Shown here: positions 41,901 through 56,040 of the stretch, piece by piece
Layout of the letters: each line of letters starts with the position of its first letter
How positions within the stretch are numbered: the stretch's first letter is position 1
Assembly: GCA_963513935.1 (NCBI GenBank)
Contig: OY740770.1
Span: 90,084,198 to 90,148,197, forward strand
Length of the DNA stretch: 64,000 bases
Direction: 5' to 3'
Source of the DNA: Aphrophora alni
Lineage: Eukaryota > Arthropoda > Insecta > Hemiptera > Aphrophoridae
The notes under the pieces: generated by a model
What the model was told of the DNA's origin: nothing
What the model saw: the letters and a program-made list of their open reading frames with translations, nothing else
The model's database searches: none
Made by a program: the position numbers and the translations under genes

Positions 41901-42980
41901 CTCAATTTGGGCTCAAAAATATATAAATAAATCAATAAATGGAAATGATCTATTTACATTCATCTGTAAATTAAGAAAAAAAACGTTGGCGTGATATATG
42001 TACCCTAATGGGTTAAATAGAAATATCCACATATATATTTACGCAAACATTGAGAATGTACGAAATAGCAATAATATTGATGAATGAAAATCATTAATGT
42101 GCTGAAGTTTATGAAATCTCTCTCAATCTGGTTACCTAATGTTATATGTTTCAATGTAACTATTTATTAAATCTGTTGTTTTCCCAATTATTCAACCTTT
42201 ACTATTTAATAATAATATACTTGTCGAACTATGTATCAAATTTTAAAACAATAATAATAAGATTGTTCTGCGTCACCCAATTTGTGTTTCGTAAAAAAGA
42301 AAACCTATATATAAGTTATATTTTATCATAAAAATCAATTTAAATTCTTTGAAATATATACGAATAATTTATATAAGATATCACGTAATTGTCCAACTAT
42401 GACTGTAATGAACGACAAACAACAAATGTATTATTTAAAAAAAATAGTTTTTGAACACAAACAATGTTATAAATGTATAATATTGACGAAATTAGTATTG
42501 GATAAAATAAAATATTATTGCATAATATATTTAAATCATTACAATGGTTAAAATCAACTATTTGGCTAATATAGTTACAACAAAGGTAAAACGAGAATGC
42601 ATTTCAACGAAAGTCTAATTGAAATTCGTTTGAGTTAAAAACACAATTTCTGTGATAAATTGTGAGATCATGTTGATAAATTATATTTCATCTCCAAAAC
42701 CCATTATTTATTTGTAAAAAAAAAACACTATTTTAAAACTAATCTTCTGACCTCATAATACAAACTTTAATTTTGCAGTAACCTACATATTAGTTTAAAT
42801 TGCAATTTTGGTTCTGAAGATGACTAAAGTTATTTGTTATTAATTTTTTTTAATCACTTTTGAGCGTATAAGTTTTGTTAGCAAGAAAATACTTTTTTTT
42901 TTACACATATAGGTATCACTTTAGAAATTATTGAAGTAGCATAAAAAAATATTGAAAAATAATAAATGTAATATTTATTT
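35986..42980. other. Long AT-rich desert
   Basis: Seven kilobases without a supportable gene. Small features are a (TA)n run at about 38103-38120, runs of A at about 36421, and a GC-richer patch at 40690-40860 containing the 12-bp palindrome CACCTGCAGGTG. Positions 39640-39980 are extremely AT-rich with repeated AAATATTTCCAA-type words, suggesting a degenerate local duplication. Confidence 0.5.
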
Positions 42981-43376
42981 TTTAACATTCCACGTTTTTA
43001 AAACGGACTAAAAAGAATAAAATATTTTTTCAAGACCCTTCTTTAATTTTCAGGTAGGATTGGTAGTGGCTATGGATATATTTGGAATACTTGGAGAGAA
43101 AAACGTCAAGTGCATCCAGTAAATAATACATTGAGTAGAGAATCCGGATGAATTCACAGCTAATTTCAGTGAATCAGAAATGAGAATCACTGTAATTTAA
43201 TCTATTTTATCCTCCTGAATTATCATAGATTGCATGCGCCTCACGTTTATCTCTCCAAGTATTCCAAAATAAATATATCCATAGCCACTAACAATCCTCC
43301 CTCAAAATTGTAGAAGGGCCATGAAAATCTATTTTATACTTTTTAGTCCGTTTTAAAATCGTGGTATTTTAATTTT
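42981..43376. mobile_element. Foldback (inverted-repeat) element
   Basis: Arms of about 135-145 bp at 42981-43117 and 43231-43376 are inverted copies sharing GTGGCTATGGATATATTT, GGAATACTTGGAGAGA, AAAACGGACTAAAAAG and CCCTTCT. The loop is about 110 bp. No coding sequence is present. The structure fits a foldback or MITE-type non-autonomous DNA transposon; a target duplication is not clear because the flanks are AT-rich. Confidence 0.8.
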
Positions 43377-43462
43377 TTTGTATTTGATTTATTATTTTCT
43401 GTTTTTTTAGTCTTATGTCCGGGTGAAAGATTTCAATCAGTTCTGTATATATTGATGATACA

Positions 43463-43605
<143 letters not shown>

Positions 43606-43943
43606 CCCAATGCATTTCACATCCTGTTTAGCTGCAAACGTCTGAAATTCAAAATATTACCTCTTATTACCTATCATAGTTCTATTAGTCTTATAATTCA
43701 AAATTCAAACTAAAGAAGTAAACAAAATATATTTTATTTTATTCATGTACATGAATTAAAACGATACAATGTCAGGTCCTCCTCCATTATAAATTGTAAA
43801 TGTATCATAAACCTATGGTGGTGAAGATCTTATTTGACGCATTCTTCCCATCTCCGTCATGGAATCTCCATTGCAAGGTGTTTTACCACTTAGTTTTGAG
43901 CAATCAGGCTCATTTTTTTTATTTGATTTATTATTATACATTT

Positions 43944-44151
43944 CAGTTCGTTTTAAAAACGTGGTATGTTAAAAAAATATTTTATTTGATTTGTTTTAAT
44001 CCAGTAACACAAGCCATGAAAAATTTGCCTCATCCTACTTCAATATTCTGGTTAGCATTCTTAAGCGATAACGGGTTAAAAATTACAATCCCCCCCCCCC
44101 CCCCGACAGATATGACGGAAACCGAACTAATAAAAACGTGGTAAAAAAATT
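43944..44151 (+). repeat. Extra partial copies of the foldback-element terminus
   Basis: CAGTTCGTTTTAAAAACGTG at 43944 and ACCGAACTAATAAAAACGTG at 44121 resemble the outer end of the foldback element (AGTCCGTTTTAAAATCGTGG at 43345). A run of 14 C residues lies between them at about 44090. They look like truncated relatives or one larger composite element. Confidence 0.5.
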
Positions 44152-44400
44152 AAACCTTCCAAATAATAAAATCTATAATAATTTAAATTTAATAACTGGT
44201 GTTTAGGTCTGATTAATTGTAAAACAGTACGTCCGTGGCATATTTTAACAAAAATTTAGAAAAAATTGCAATCATAATACTTAAATATAGCCTACTACAG
44301 TGTTCCTGATATCTCGTATCGACATTGCAAATAAGATGCCACAATATCGTCATTTCTTATATAAAAACGCTATTTCATCAAACATGGTAAACTTAATAAT

Positions 44401-44403
<3 letters not shown>

Positions 44404-44490
<87 letters not shown>
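44404..44490. repeat. (TA)n microsatellite
   Basis: About 87 alternating T and A bases; the poly Tyr-Ile frame across it is spurious. Confidence 0.96.
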
Positions 44491-44492
<2 letters not shown>

Positions 44493-47400
44493 CTATTTAG
44501 AGTGTCCATACTTATAATGGTTATTTTGTAAAACAATTTAACGGGACGAATTTTATATTTAGGATCAAATAACTGATTTAATGACCATTTAAATTTTCAA
44601 AAGGAAAAATGATCCTATCCTTTGATCTTACCCTATTTTTTTCCTCAAACCAACCAATCATGTAGGTTTTATATTTTAATATGTTCACGTTCTCCACGAA
44701 TATCATTATATTTGATAAAAGTTTTTTTTTGTGGTAAGGCATCATTTTCTGTACAAGGAAGTGTATTTTAACGATAGTGTTACGGGACCATTTATATACT
44801 ATTATTCAATTAGTTAATAAAGTTATTGTGAAATGGGAGTTTTTAACAAGATAGAAAACTCAATAAAACACTGCATGAATAAAGATAGAACATCGGTTCG
44901 GTAATCTTTTCGTATATGACAACTTAAAAGATAAGTGATATTTGACACAACTGAAATAAGGTCAGCTAATATTTATTAAATGTGAAGTTATACCTTTTAA
45001 TTCACAATCTATTTGATTGGAAAATTAATCAAATCATCTATATCTAATAATTAAAGGTCAATATAGATTGAAATACTTTTCATTTATTGGAATGTAATAA
45101 AGTGATTTTATATTTATTGCTTTAATAATTGATTGATCTTGTTTTTAATGCTACTCAGAATTTCTCGATATTTCATAATACAGTATGTTCTTGTTATAAA
45201 ATAAGCTAAAATTAATTGGACTCTAGTTAAAATTTCAGCACAATGATACCCATTAGCAAAATTTCAACTCAACCTTGACAAGCAAGACAGCCCTAATAAA
45301 GTAAACATAATCTCGAATCTGTTCTAAATATAACATTATTTTTCACAATGGTAATTTAAGGTTATGTTTTGTTTAATCTAAGTGAATATACAAAGTGTTG
45401 TTTGATATTCAAAGTGAATGACATTGATAAGGTAATTTATGAGATCACATCTCTTTGACCTTATCTTCAATTTCATTGTCGGTACTTATTTAAACAACAT
45501 GTTTTCAATCCTCTGATGCTTTTTTAAATTTATATTTAACTAGCGTTTTTGAAATAAAGAATAAAGTCGCAATAAGTTGGTGGTCCTTATTAAGAGCCCC
45601 TTTCCATTAGTGTCCTTAAAAAGATACGTAATGTACCTATTATTGCCGCAAAGCACGCATTGGTGCATACCGAAAATATGTATTGTATAGTTACAGAATG
45701 TGTATCCCGTATCTTGTGTATGTTTTTTATTGTATTATAGTGTAGTTTGAAGTGTTTTTAATGTGTAAACGACGACATTTATTTCAGATGTATTTGAATG
45801 TTTAATTACGGTCCCGAAGCGGGTTGTTGGCAAAATGAGACTGACAAAGTCACACGACGGACCAAAACAAATGATACGTTAATTGCAAAATTATATCTAT
45901 TTAACATATCATTAAAAACTATATGAAATATACTTGAATACAAAGAGACATGGGACCAATTGTTATAAGTAACTAATAAATAATTTTAAAACAAAAAAAC
46001 TATTTAATTTTTAAATTTAAATCAGTGGAAATCTTGAAGTTAATGGTCAACCAATACATTTAAAAAAAATTCAAATTTATTTTATTACTAAATAATTTAC
46101 CAATAGGCCTAAGTAAAAACTTTAGTTATTGAACCATGGTCATGGAAAGGGAGATATATTTGGTTGGTCGTGTTTTCATTTACCAAAGTGCTCTCGGATA
46201 TAGCTCTATTGTAATTTTAACTTGATAGTTTTACCAATTTGACAGAATGTATAGGATATCTAGAAATTGTATATTATTATATTTCTTTTATTTACATTAT
46301 TTAAAATATTTTAAATATCGTAATTTTTAAATATAATTCTGGCAATACGTTTTCTTTCATCAAAGGTGTACAAAAGTTTCTTTCACTAGAATAAAAATTA
46401 CATGTTTATCACATCTATTTTAATTACTTTTATAATTAACTAAAAATCTGGGTTACTCAAAGTAGAGATTAAAATAAACACATATCGATGAATTCAGTTC
46501 AATATTATTACTTTTTAGAAACCATATAGTGCTATAAATTGGTCAAATTTTAAACAAATCATTTTAATCTTTTTATGTTATTGTTTATTTTGACTTACAT
46601 AAAGCTGCCATCATAGTAACTTACAGATTATGGAACTATATGAATATCAGACGGTGAAATATGTGGACAATTCAATACAACTACAAATGGGTTTTAAAAT
46701 AATTTGTAACAATGAATTATCCAGGATATTTATAATGTATCCAATAGAAATCTGTGTATAATTCTCAATTTAATGCATTAAAAAAATAATTGTACTCTTA
46801 ACGTTTTTAAACGTAAATACTGTTTGTAATAAAATTAAAATACTTTGTAAATATATAAATATATCAGATTTATTTAATGGTGATGAAATTATATTTCAAG
46901 TGCATGGTATAGGACATTACGGGATATACCCTATGATATTTTGTGGGGCGTAGAATCTCTTTTAAAACTCCTCTAAGGCAAACACCATTAAAACTCTGGG
47001 AATATATTTTTAATTAACACAAATTAATTTTAATCAGATACTTATACAGTTTAACAGTTTCGAAGGTGAAACTAGTATAAATCTATTTTTTAACAAAAAT
47101 GTGTAATTTCTAAACCAAATTTTAACAGTTCGAAGTTTTTTTTTCAAATACCATTATTTTATTTTAATTTTTTTTTAAATTTTCTACATATATCTAATAA
47201 GAACATTTAAATACAAATGTTTTTACATAAATTTATATAAATCATAAGTCGAAGTAATTTTTTCAAAATATTTGACTTTCATTGTTTTGTCATTTTACAT
47301 ATAGCTTAATACAAATATAAAACCATCTTGGAAATTATTATATTAATTATCATTTATAAACAAAAACACGCTTTTAAAAATGTCAGTTTTGTAATTGTCA

Positions 47401-49620
47401 AATATAAATAATAGATTTAAAATGTAACTTTATACCTTCAGATTAAATAATCACCACCGCAACAATAAAACAGATTTAAACCAATATTTCACTATTACAT
47501 CAACAAATACACATAGATCGAACGAGTAAGGACTTTCTCGAAATGGATACCTACCTACTTTCTCTATAGTAATAGTATATTTTAGCAAATATACAAATCA
47601 TTTTTTAGGTATTAGTCGAGGTAACATATATATTGATGGTAGATTTTATGCTATTTCTACATTTTTATTACTGGTTTTTAGGATATAAGGTAGCGTAGTT
47701 ACGATATTTAGCCCCATATGTCAGATATGTATATGATCTGTTTTCATAGAATATTCCCTTTCATAATTTACCTTATCTCTGACCCGTTATACTGATATGT
47801 GAAACTTAATATAATTTAAGATATTTAATCATTACTTGACATTGGTAATAAGTTTTAAATAACTTTACTTAAAAAAATTCTATCAATTATTGTTAAAATT
47901 ATTGATTCACAAAGTATTAAAGTGTTACCGAACACAGAGATTGCATTAATTCGTTTATTTAGATGGACTTATTTATTTAACTTTTATTAGTTGTGAGAGA
48001 AAGATTATTCACTATTTTCACACTACTATTTTAACAAAATATATTTATTGATTGAGTATGAACATGTAATTCACTAATAATTACATAAAGTTACTTATGA
48101 TTTGTTCAATACTTTTTAATTCTAAAACAACGATTCGCTACCTCAAAAACATGCCGAAAAATTAAATATAATAACTATGTGTGTTTATTAGTTAAGGGAA
48201 ATTTTACATGGGAGCTATTATTTTTTTTAAATTTAGCCAAAACAAATCCTTTTATTACAAAAATCACGGATAATAAATAATTATAAATCTCCATTTTTCT
48301 TTAACTTTTAAGACTAACTAAAATTATTGTAGGCTAGTTTTTTTTCTATTTTTTTCTAACTAGAGTTATTTTTAACATAGTAATCATCGTAGATGTGGTA
48401 AAATTGAAAACCATGAGTTCAAAATATAAATCAAATACTTAGTTGAAATCGGGTAGCTAATTAACAACGTTTATACTTTTTGGTATGTAATGTCTTTTTT
48501 GTTATAATCATTAAACATGTAATTCACACTATATTGTAAATGCAAAGATCAATTTAAATTGTATATTTCTTCTTAAATAAATTTATGTTTTAAGGAGAAA
48601 ACATTTACAATAGAAGTGAAATTACTTTACAATAAAGACATACTTATCTCAAACGCATAGAAAGTAGTTCCGTGGGATTCCATATGACAATAACATATGA
48701 AAAATTTAGAAATATATGACTATAAAATATAAGAAATCTAAAAGACCTTTAAAAATATTAAGTTTCAGTCCCGTATTGAACACAAATTTCATAGATATCT
48801 ATGATTTCATTGGATTGACATATAATATAAAACACCAATAGAATATTTATGTGTTATCTTGTTTTGTTTTGGTAATGTTTGTGAAATATTCTTTTCTTAT
48901 CTAAACACTCAGGTATGTACTTCAGAATAGATATTAGTTAGTTTTTATCTTAGGACATTCGAGTTACTGTTAAATACAAATTCACTTGTTCCTATAATCT
49001 AATCAGCAATTCCCGAGATGAAGAACAAACAAACAAAAACAAAGTATTTGATTTCTAAGAGTACATGTTACTATGATTATGCAGGGACAATCGGTATTGG
49101 TGAAATATATGGAGACACACCAATATTGTTTGGAAATATTAGTTCACTTTAAGAAGATAACAATAGTAAACAACAGAACTAATAATTTTACTATTAAGCT
49201 TAAAAGAAAACCAGTAAAACAATAGTTCCAATGAACTATAATTAATTTTCCTTCCACACATAAAGATTTTATGATATTCATAGTAGATATATAAATAGAA
49301 TATAATATGCTTGAATTGCAAAGTACATCAGACACTTTAGGTCAAATTCTCATAATAACATTTAACTTTCCTAATTTTCTATTAAAAAAAATAAAAATTT
49401 CTGAATAATTTAAAAACTAATTAATTTAAAATTGAATCATTTACTGAATTTGCCATATCGTTAGGAATTGTTTATATTTTGCATTTCAAGTTATAAAATT
49501 AAGTTATTGTATAAATTAACAATAACAGAAGTCAAAATTAGTCTAGTTTTAAATAAATTAAAACAACATTTTGTTTTGTGTAAACCACAATAAAGATTCT
49601 TATAATGATTCTTTTATAAG
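44491..49620. other. AT-rich non-coding DNA
   Basis: No gene. A GC-richer patch at about 45590-45900 has no open frame or recognised end. Confidence 0.5.
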
Positions 49621-49629
49621 TCCTTGACA

Positions 49630-49770
49630 ATGTTTTAACTAGCGAAACCATGGTCGGCAAATTTCAATAAAAATATTGTAGTTTATAGCCTACTAAAAAA
49701 ATAAATTGTTATTTTAATTTATTTAAAATGGAATGCCACCTAGTACCTACGGCCTTTAGTATAAATAGTC
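49630..49770 (+). repeat. Solo copy of the Penelope-type terminal repeat
   Basis: It shares TTTTAACTAGCGAAACCATG, then GTCGGC, and further on AAAATGGAAT and CCTACGGCC with the right arm at 30440-30580, in the same order. No RT or nuclease sequence follows, so it is a solitary, diverged terminal copy. Confidence 0.6.
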
Positions 49771-50755
49771 TAGTTTCAAAGTAAATAACTTATTGTAAAA
49801 AAATTAAAACTATAAACAATATAATTTTGATAGACATTTATTGGCAAATTTTCGCTATTGTATTGAATAGAATAGGCAAAATAAATTAAATTTAAATAGG
49901 CTAAATAAACTAAATAAATTAACGTACTTTTAATTCGATTATACGTTAATGACGGAATATTAACGAGAATAAGGTAATTAAATTTATGAAGTTTTGTATT
50001 TGAATTGACAAGTATAAAAGTGACTTTAGCATTTCTTGAAGGGTTTATTGAGATCACATAATTGAAGCCACTCAAGTGTCTCTCTTTTGAATTCATATTT
50101 CAAATAGAAACGATATTTATTCCACCCTCTACTTCAATTATTAACAATATTCCCTCTTATAATACCGCTTAACTGAGAATACACTAATTCTAAAAACTAA
50201 ATTAATGTTAATAGTTTAGTAATATAATATCGGTTTATTTAATATTTCTTCTCAATATAAAAGTCTATTTATTATAGATTTTCTTTTTTATATAGAACAC
50301 TAAAGACAAAAATCATAAACAATTGTTATTTATGTGTATTTTTCATGCATATGAAACATTTAGTTTTTAAATTAGACTTCCTAAGATATTTCGAAAAATC
50401 ATATAGTAAAAATATTTGAACGATTGATATTCTTTCCGTTATTAAGAATTTGCATTACAACGGAACACGACTGTCGTCCTTAATTTCCTGATTATTACAA
50501 TTGTTCACCCTAAGAAATTTCCAATAACTTTACAATAGTGCTGGCTCAAAGGGTGCAGCATGCCAAGAAATCTTGCATTCGTATTGTATATTAATATTTT
50601 ATGACAAGCAAGTTACTCTTTTCATAATTAATGTAAATGGCTCAACTTAATTATTGCAGACGTTACCCATTTTTAATCTAATATTTTAAATTATATAATG
50701 TAACGTAACATTCTATTTTTTATAACATTTCAGTTTTATATCCGATGTACTCGGT
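49771..50755. other. AT-rich non-coding DNA
   Basis: Nothing recognised. The minus-strand open frame at 49776-50096 has no family motif and AT-driven composition. Confidence 0.45.
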
Positions 50756-50854
50756 CTGGAAACGCTTTCTCTTGACCGTATTTTTCACAGTTTTGTAATG
50801 TGGAACTCCTTGCCGTTCATAATAAAGGCAGTTAGATTTTTTCGACGTTTAAAC
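50756..50854 (+). pseudogene. CR1/Jockey-like non-LTR retrotransposon, C-terminal scrap
   Basis: The frame reads SLDRIFHSFVMWNSLPFIIK, then AVRFFRRLN and a stop. (L/M)WNSLP-x-x-I(R/K)-x-A-x-x-(F)xxFK is the recurrent C-terminal signature of CR1/L2/Jockey-type reverse transcriptase proteins. Only about 33 residues survive; no other RT motif was found upstream. The match is short, so the call is tentative. Confidence 0.45.
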
Positions 50855-53800
50855 TGAGGTTAGGAATGCCTTTATAGGAAGAACGGTTGGATGTGTATCG
50901 TTTGAATGGCTATTCCTTGGTAGAACTCTATTTATTGTGTAATATGATGGTCTTTTCAATGTCACTTTTGTAACTGATGTAATCTTTTGTCTTTTTAATA
51001 TGTACAAGTTGTTTCATCGTTAGTTTTAGTTTTGAATTAATTATCTTCTAATTTTGAAATTTGATTTCGTTTAATATTGATAAATGTGTTTATTTTATTA
51101 TAACAGGGTCGCCTAAATTTTGTTTATATATTTTTTATGAAATCTGTAATATTTTAATTGTATTAATAATATATTTAGTGGAATAAAAATTTATATGAAT
51201 TAAATTTATTAAATTAAAAACATATATAATTTTTTGTTGCTATAAACCATTGAAAAATACTGTAGTTATGAAAACACAGTTATTTATTTGAGTCGTCTAA
51301 AAAAAAAAAAAAAACTAAATGCATACCATTATAAGATGTATGGCAAAATAACACTAAATAAATTTTAGGTTTTCTCAAAAATAATATATTATTATGTCTT
51401 AAAATCTATATATAAACCATTGGATTTTTAAGTGTTTGTAAATCACTTAAACTTCCATTGTATAATTCATTTGTTTAATGTTTTATATTATGTTTATAAT
51501 TTTTCGTTAACTCCATTGCCGGCAGATCCATGTCTCCCTTAGGTTACACAATAAGTCTATACGTTAAGTATTTCTTGAGGGGCTGGAAGAGAACACCTAT
51601 AATCTGCTCGGTGCATCATCCCAATCAGTCAATATTAAGTTTTACCTACAAGTACAAAATGTTTTCCTTGCTCCAAAATATTGATATAGGCTACTTCTGA
51701 CTTCTATCTTTTTATATTTTATTCCAATTTTCTAAGCACAATTTACTTATATAGTTATCTCATTTAGTATAGTAGATTTTACGTTTTCTTATGCTCATTT
51801 ACGACGTTTACTTTTGTTAACCATAAATCCTTTGACTTAGGGAAATTATATTTTCAAGAATTTTCAATGTTTAGTTTACAACAAAGCAACAAACACCATG
51901 TGAGTTTTAATTCATAAAAAGTTCCAGGAATGTAGTTCGATAAAAACATCGAGCTTCAGTTTTTATTGAAGCCTTTAGATCTGGCGGCATTAGTTAGTAG
52001 TGTGTACAGGTTGTGACACAAAGGTCTTACCTAATTTGATAAAACATGAACATACATTGCGATTTATTATGTACTAACGAACGCGTACACGATCACATTT
52101 TGGATAAAAGTATATTTCGAGTGGTTCAATTTACATTACGGATGCTCAATCTATGTTTTAAAATATCAAAAAAAAAAATCGATTGCTATCTAATAATTTC
52201 AAAGAAGAAAAAAATATCTTGTATAATGTAACGATATTTTCAACTCTATATTAATGTTGTATAGGTCACGTAATTTAAAGTTCACTAATATTCCGTAGCT
52301 ATTCAATGATCCCTGTACAACTGTAAAATTAACCTTAACTTCTGCTCAGACTTGTTTATTAAAGTACCCTCATGTACTTATCGTAACCACAACAACACAA
52401 TACAAGTTTATTCTCCGTTCTATATCTATAATGAAACAATATGCGTTTTATGGATTAGGCCTAGTTGTAGAATAACCTAATTTATAACATTAAGTTATAC
52501 CTTAGAAAATGTATCAAAACTTTTAAGAACTACGGAGTTCGAGTTGTTGTTCTATCTAATATTATCTCATAAGTCAAGCTCAATATTTATTTATAAGTAA
52601 TTTTGTTAAATTTCAATAACACCCATTTTCAGTGATGTTTGTATAATTTAGTTATTTCTATGGAACAATAATAATCCACACTCATAAACGTGTAACGGGA
52701 AACGTTTAAAATAAAAAAAGATATATTAAGACGACATAATTGGATATATAATTCCAAAAACGATCTCCTTCTAAGTTAAAATGTGGACCTTATGAAACAC
52801 GGTTGAAGGGACATTAACATATTAACTTGCAAAACTATGGTATACTTGCGAAGGTGAGTCGATGAAATGATGTTGATGTGGGGTTGAGAAATTGATAAAC
52901 TCGTCAGGATAGCTTACCATCTCACAACAAACTGTTAAGAACAAGTCCATTATTTTATAGTTCACCTCAAAACCTTAAATATTTTGTAACAGTAGGCCTT
53001 CAAGTTCTAAAATTACACATTTTTGGTTCAATAAAGCTATTTCACAAAGCCAAGACTTGATGAATATATTTGGTTAATGTTGAGATATGTATTGTCTATA
53101 AGACGACAAAAATTGTGTACCAAAGTTTACAGTTCATGCGAAATGTCCCTCTCGTTAATACAATCATTAAAACTGCCTTCACAAATATTAAGCAACGTCG
53201 TTATGCTAATGATACCCCTGTACTAAGGTCCCCTTTAGCGATGCCTCACAGATGAGTTGTTAGTGATAGTTTATTTTAATACGCGCCAATGACGAGGAAA
53301 GTTTTAGGAATAAATGAAATTCGCTAACATTCGTTCATCTTGGAACAAAATTTAGTGTTTGTTTGAAGTCAACCACTAAGAATATCTTGTTCCATAGGGC
53401 TGTTGGCTTTCCACAAATCTCTAATAGGGTGGATCAAGAGCTTCAATTCTCACCTTTTATGAATACTTACCAAATAATAAGTTAGAAGTTTTTTAAATAG
53501 GCAAAGTTTTACAAAATGAAAAGTCAACTCAGTTTAAGGGTACTTTGATTGCTGGATGATATGTTTCCTCACTGCAAGAGAGTTACAGCAATAGCCTAAG
53601 AAGTAACAGCTGTAGCAATACTTCCATTGATTCTTACTTTAACCAGTAATAAGCTTATGAGGAAAGTATCTCTGATACCCATTGCAGAATTTTTGATTTC
53701 CCTAAAGATAAGACTCTACGCTTCAAAGCCATCTGTATAAGGGTTCCTTTATTTCGATTTAAAATACCACTCATTGCTGATTCACAACATTCAAGCCGTA

Positions 53801-54739
53801 ATAATAGCTTAACCTCCCCCAATACTACCGACTTCCTTAATTACACTTCGCCGCTGAGGTTTTAGAAGACCGTATTAGTCGAAGGAGTCTCCTTAAGTGG
53901 TAAATATGGTGTCTACCAACTAAATAAGGCTCTCTTGAAAATATCTTCTCCTTGCACAGCAGTGTTATGTCCTAAGAAAGATGTTTTTTTCAACCTGTAC
54001 CATCAGGTTTTAAGAGAATTTAATTCTGCGTTTTTCGTCTAATACCTTGTCCGTCAGTCACTTGTTAAAAAGAAACCCTATGGGAATAGGTTTTTCATTT
54101 TATGAGTTGAATATAACACGTCTGCTTTGTCCAACCTTTATTTTCAGTGGCTGTTTTCTTCCAATCAATCAAGATATTTACATACAGACCAGTGTGTCAG
54201 TATGCAATACACAATTTATGATATCAAGGTATGAAGTCAGGTCGGGCCACGGAAAAATGCAGGCGTAATCGAAGTTGTTTACATTGTGAGATCTTTGGAT
54301 GTACAGAGTAAACTCTGACACTCACTTTATATTTTATATCCACCAGGACGTTCTGGGACTAGAAATCCCATAATAAACTTATTGTAATCCCGTAAATAGC
54401 TCACTGGCTGTTTAAGAGGCCTATTGTATACCTTGGTGCATTTTCCACTTGACATACACATTTATTTTCGGTTCAATTCACTACATAAGCCATAAATCCT
54501 ATATCTCTTTACAATGTCATAGAGAAGAGAGTAGTCGTCAGGATTTTGAGATAGTAAGTTGTCTATATTTTTGGTCTATTTTTTCGTTAAAGTGACTAGT
54601 TCACAAACTAAAATTAAAAAATGTCACACAAATTGTGTACGTTTTATTTCAAATTACGGAAACATCCGAAAGTAAAAACCTGATGTCAATTGAAAGTATA
54701 TTGAAATATATGGTCAAAGTGATAGAACGTCAACTACAT
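50855..54739. other. Non-coding DNA, AT-rich then GC-richer after about 52800
   Basis: Positions 52800-54580 have more balanced composition and scattered short frames (for example 53070-53255 and 54047-54268), but none shows a recognisable motif on either strand. This stretch may be an old, unidentified transposon or pseudogene. Confidence 0.4.
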
Positions 54740-55260
54740 AATAAAAGTAATGAAAATACAAGTGTAGTAATCAACAATCAATCCAAATCCTGAAGAATTT
54801 TGAGTTTTCAGCTTTTTTGTATTCTTCAAGTTTAAGCATTTTTAAAATTTACAAAACCCATTGATAAATGCCTCTACCATATGTATCCTTATTGAATAGC
54901 TGACTAATAAGCTTGGAAAAAAATCTGGTGCTCTAACGTATTGTAGATATCCTAATACGGTACTTTATTTCAAAACGTTTTGGTACACCCTGTACATACG
55001 GTTAAAGATAATTAACTTTTGTTTGTCCAAATTTTTTCAGAGTAATTAGACCTTTAAATGGATGTATCACACAACCCATTTTTGCTTTTGAAAATTCTCC
55101 AAAAAGCACTTCAACCCCCCTTTTGGGGCATTTTTCAAAATTGAATATAATTTTATTGGATTCTGTGAGGAAAAATTAGGGGTAAATAAGAAAGACAAAG
55201 TTATAAAGTAGTACACTTGTTTCATGTTATATATAACATGATTGAAAAATGATATTAACC
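54740..55260. other. Probable interspersed-repeat remnant
   Basis: It contains TTTTGGTACACCCTGTACAT at about 54980, a phrase of the kind common at ends of insect repeats, and an A+T-rich tail of TTTTGAAAATTCTCCAAAAA type. The family could not be assigned. Confidence 0.3.
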
Positions 55261-55857
55261 TTCTTCCACAATACAGTAATAAATTTATAATATTATTTTT
55301 TTAAATCTATTTATAATATTAGGACTTTACTACAATGGTACTCACAAGTTCCATTAATTTATTATTTCATTTGTTTAGTTTTGCATTTATTTATTTTGGT
55401 TCGAATTTTATAAACTAAACAGTATTTCAAGGTGAAATTTACTTTGTACTTTTAAAGCAGTTTGCAAAGTTAGTGAAGAAAAGGAGTTTGTAAGTGGCTG
55501 AAAAGAAAACTCAATAAAAGAGTAGTTAAGAACAGCTTCAACAATAGGGAGTTAATAGTGGCTTATCAAAGTTTTCCTTCTCAGACAACATAAAATTCAA
55601 GCGTGTAAAATTAAATGAACCAATAAAACATTTATATATTGATACAGCGACATTTTTTTCGTAATAAATAACTAATATTATTGAAAAAAGAACCTATATG
55701 TTGATCATTTAAATTATAAGAAAAAAATGAGAAGTTGGTGCATTCACAAATGTCATAAAAGTACGCGATATTTAATCCCAGATCAATACAAATTTAACCA
55801 TGTCAAACTTTAATTTTTAATTATTACACCACTCTAAATAATTAAGTATATATAATA
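55261..55857. other. AT-rich flank of the Helitron
   Basis: No gene. It ends in TATATATAATA immediately before the Helitron 3' end; the flanking A at 55857 is T on the Helitron strand. Confidence 0.6.
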
Positions 55858-55886
55858 CTAGCTGACATACCCGTGCTTCGCTACGG
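55858..55886 (-). other. Helitron 3' terminus: hairpin plus CTAG
   Basis: On the minus strand CCGTAGCGAAGCACGG (55871-55886) folds as CCGT/ACGG and GC/GC with one bulged A and a GAA loop. Nine bases later comes the terminal CTAG (55858-55861) followed by T. The hairpin just before CTRR is the known Helitron transposition terminator. Confidence 0.92.
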
Positions 55887-56040
55887 AATACTACATTATC
55901 TATTTATTCAAATAAAATCTTAATACAATACCTTTTGTATGTTTACTTTTTTTAATCTTTAAAGTGTATGGCTCTTAGCGTTACCCGAGAAACACCACAG
56001 GGAGGTGGCCATACGTCGTTTCTCATGTCAAGTCCGGGTC

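Noticed and set aside
49776..50096. 106-codon minus-strand open frame
   Set aside because: AT-driven composition rich in Asn, Ile, Leu and Tyr, no motif, no start context or neighbours to support it.
52800..54580. A host gene or piggyBac-like transposase in the GC-richer stretch
   Set aside because: Short frames on both strands were read by eye and none carried a catalytic or structural motif.
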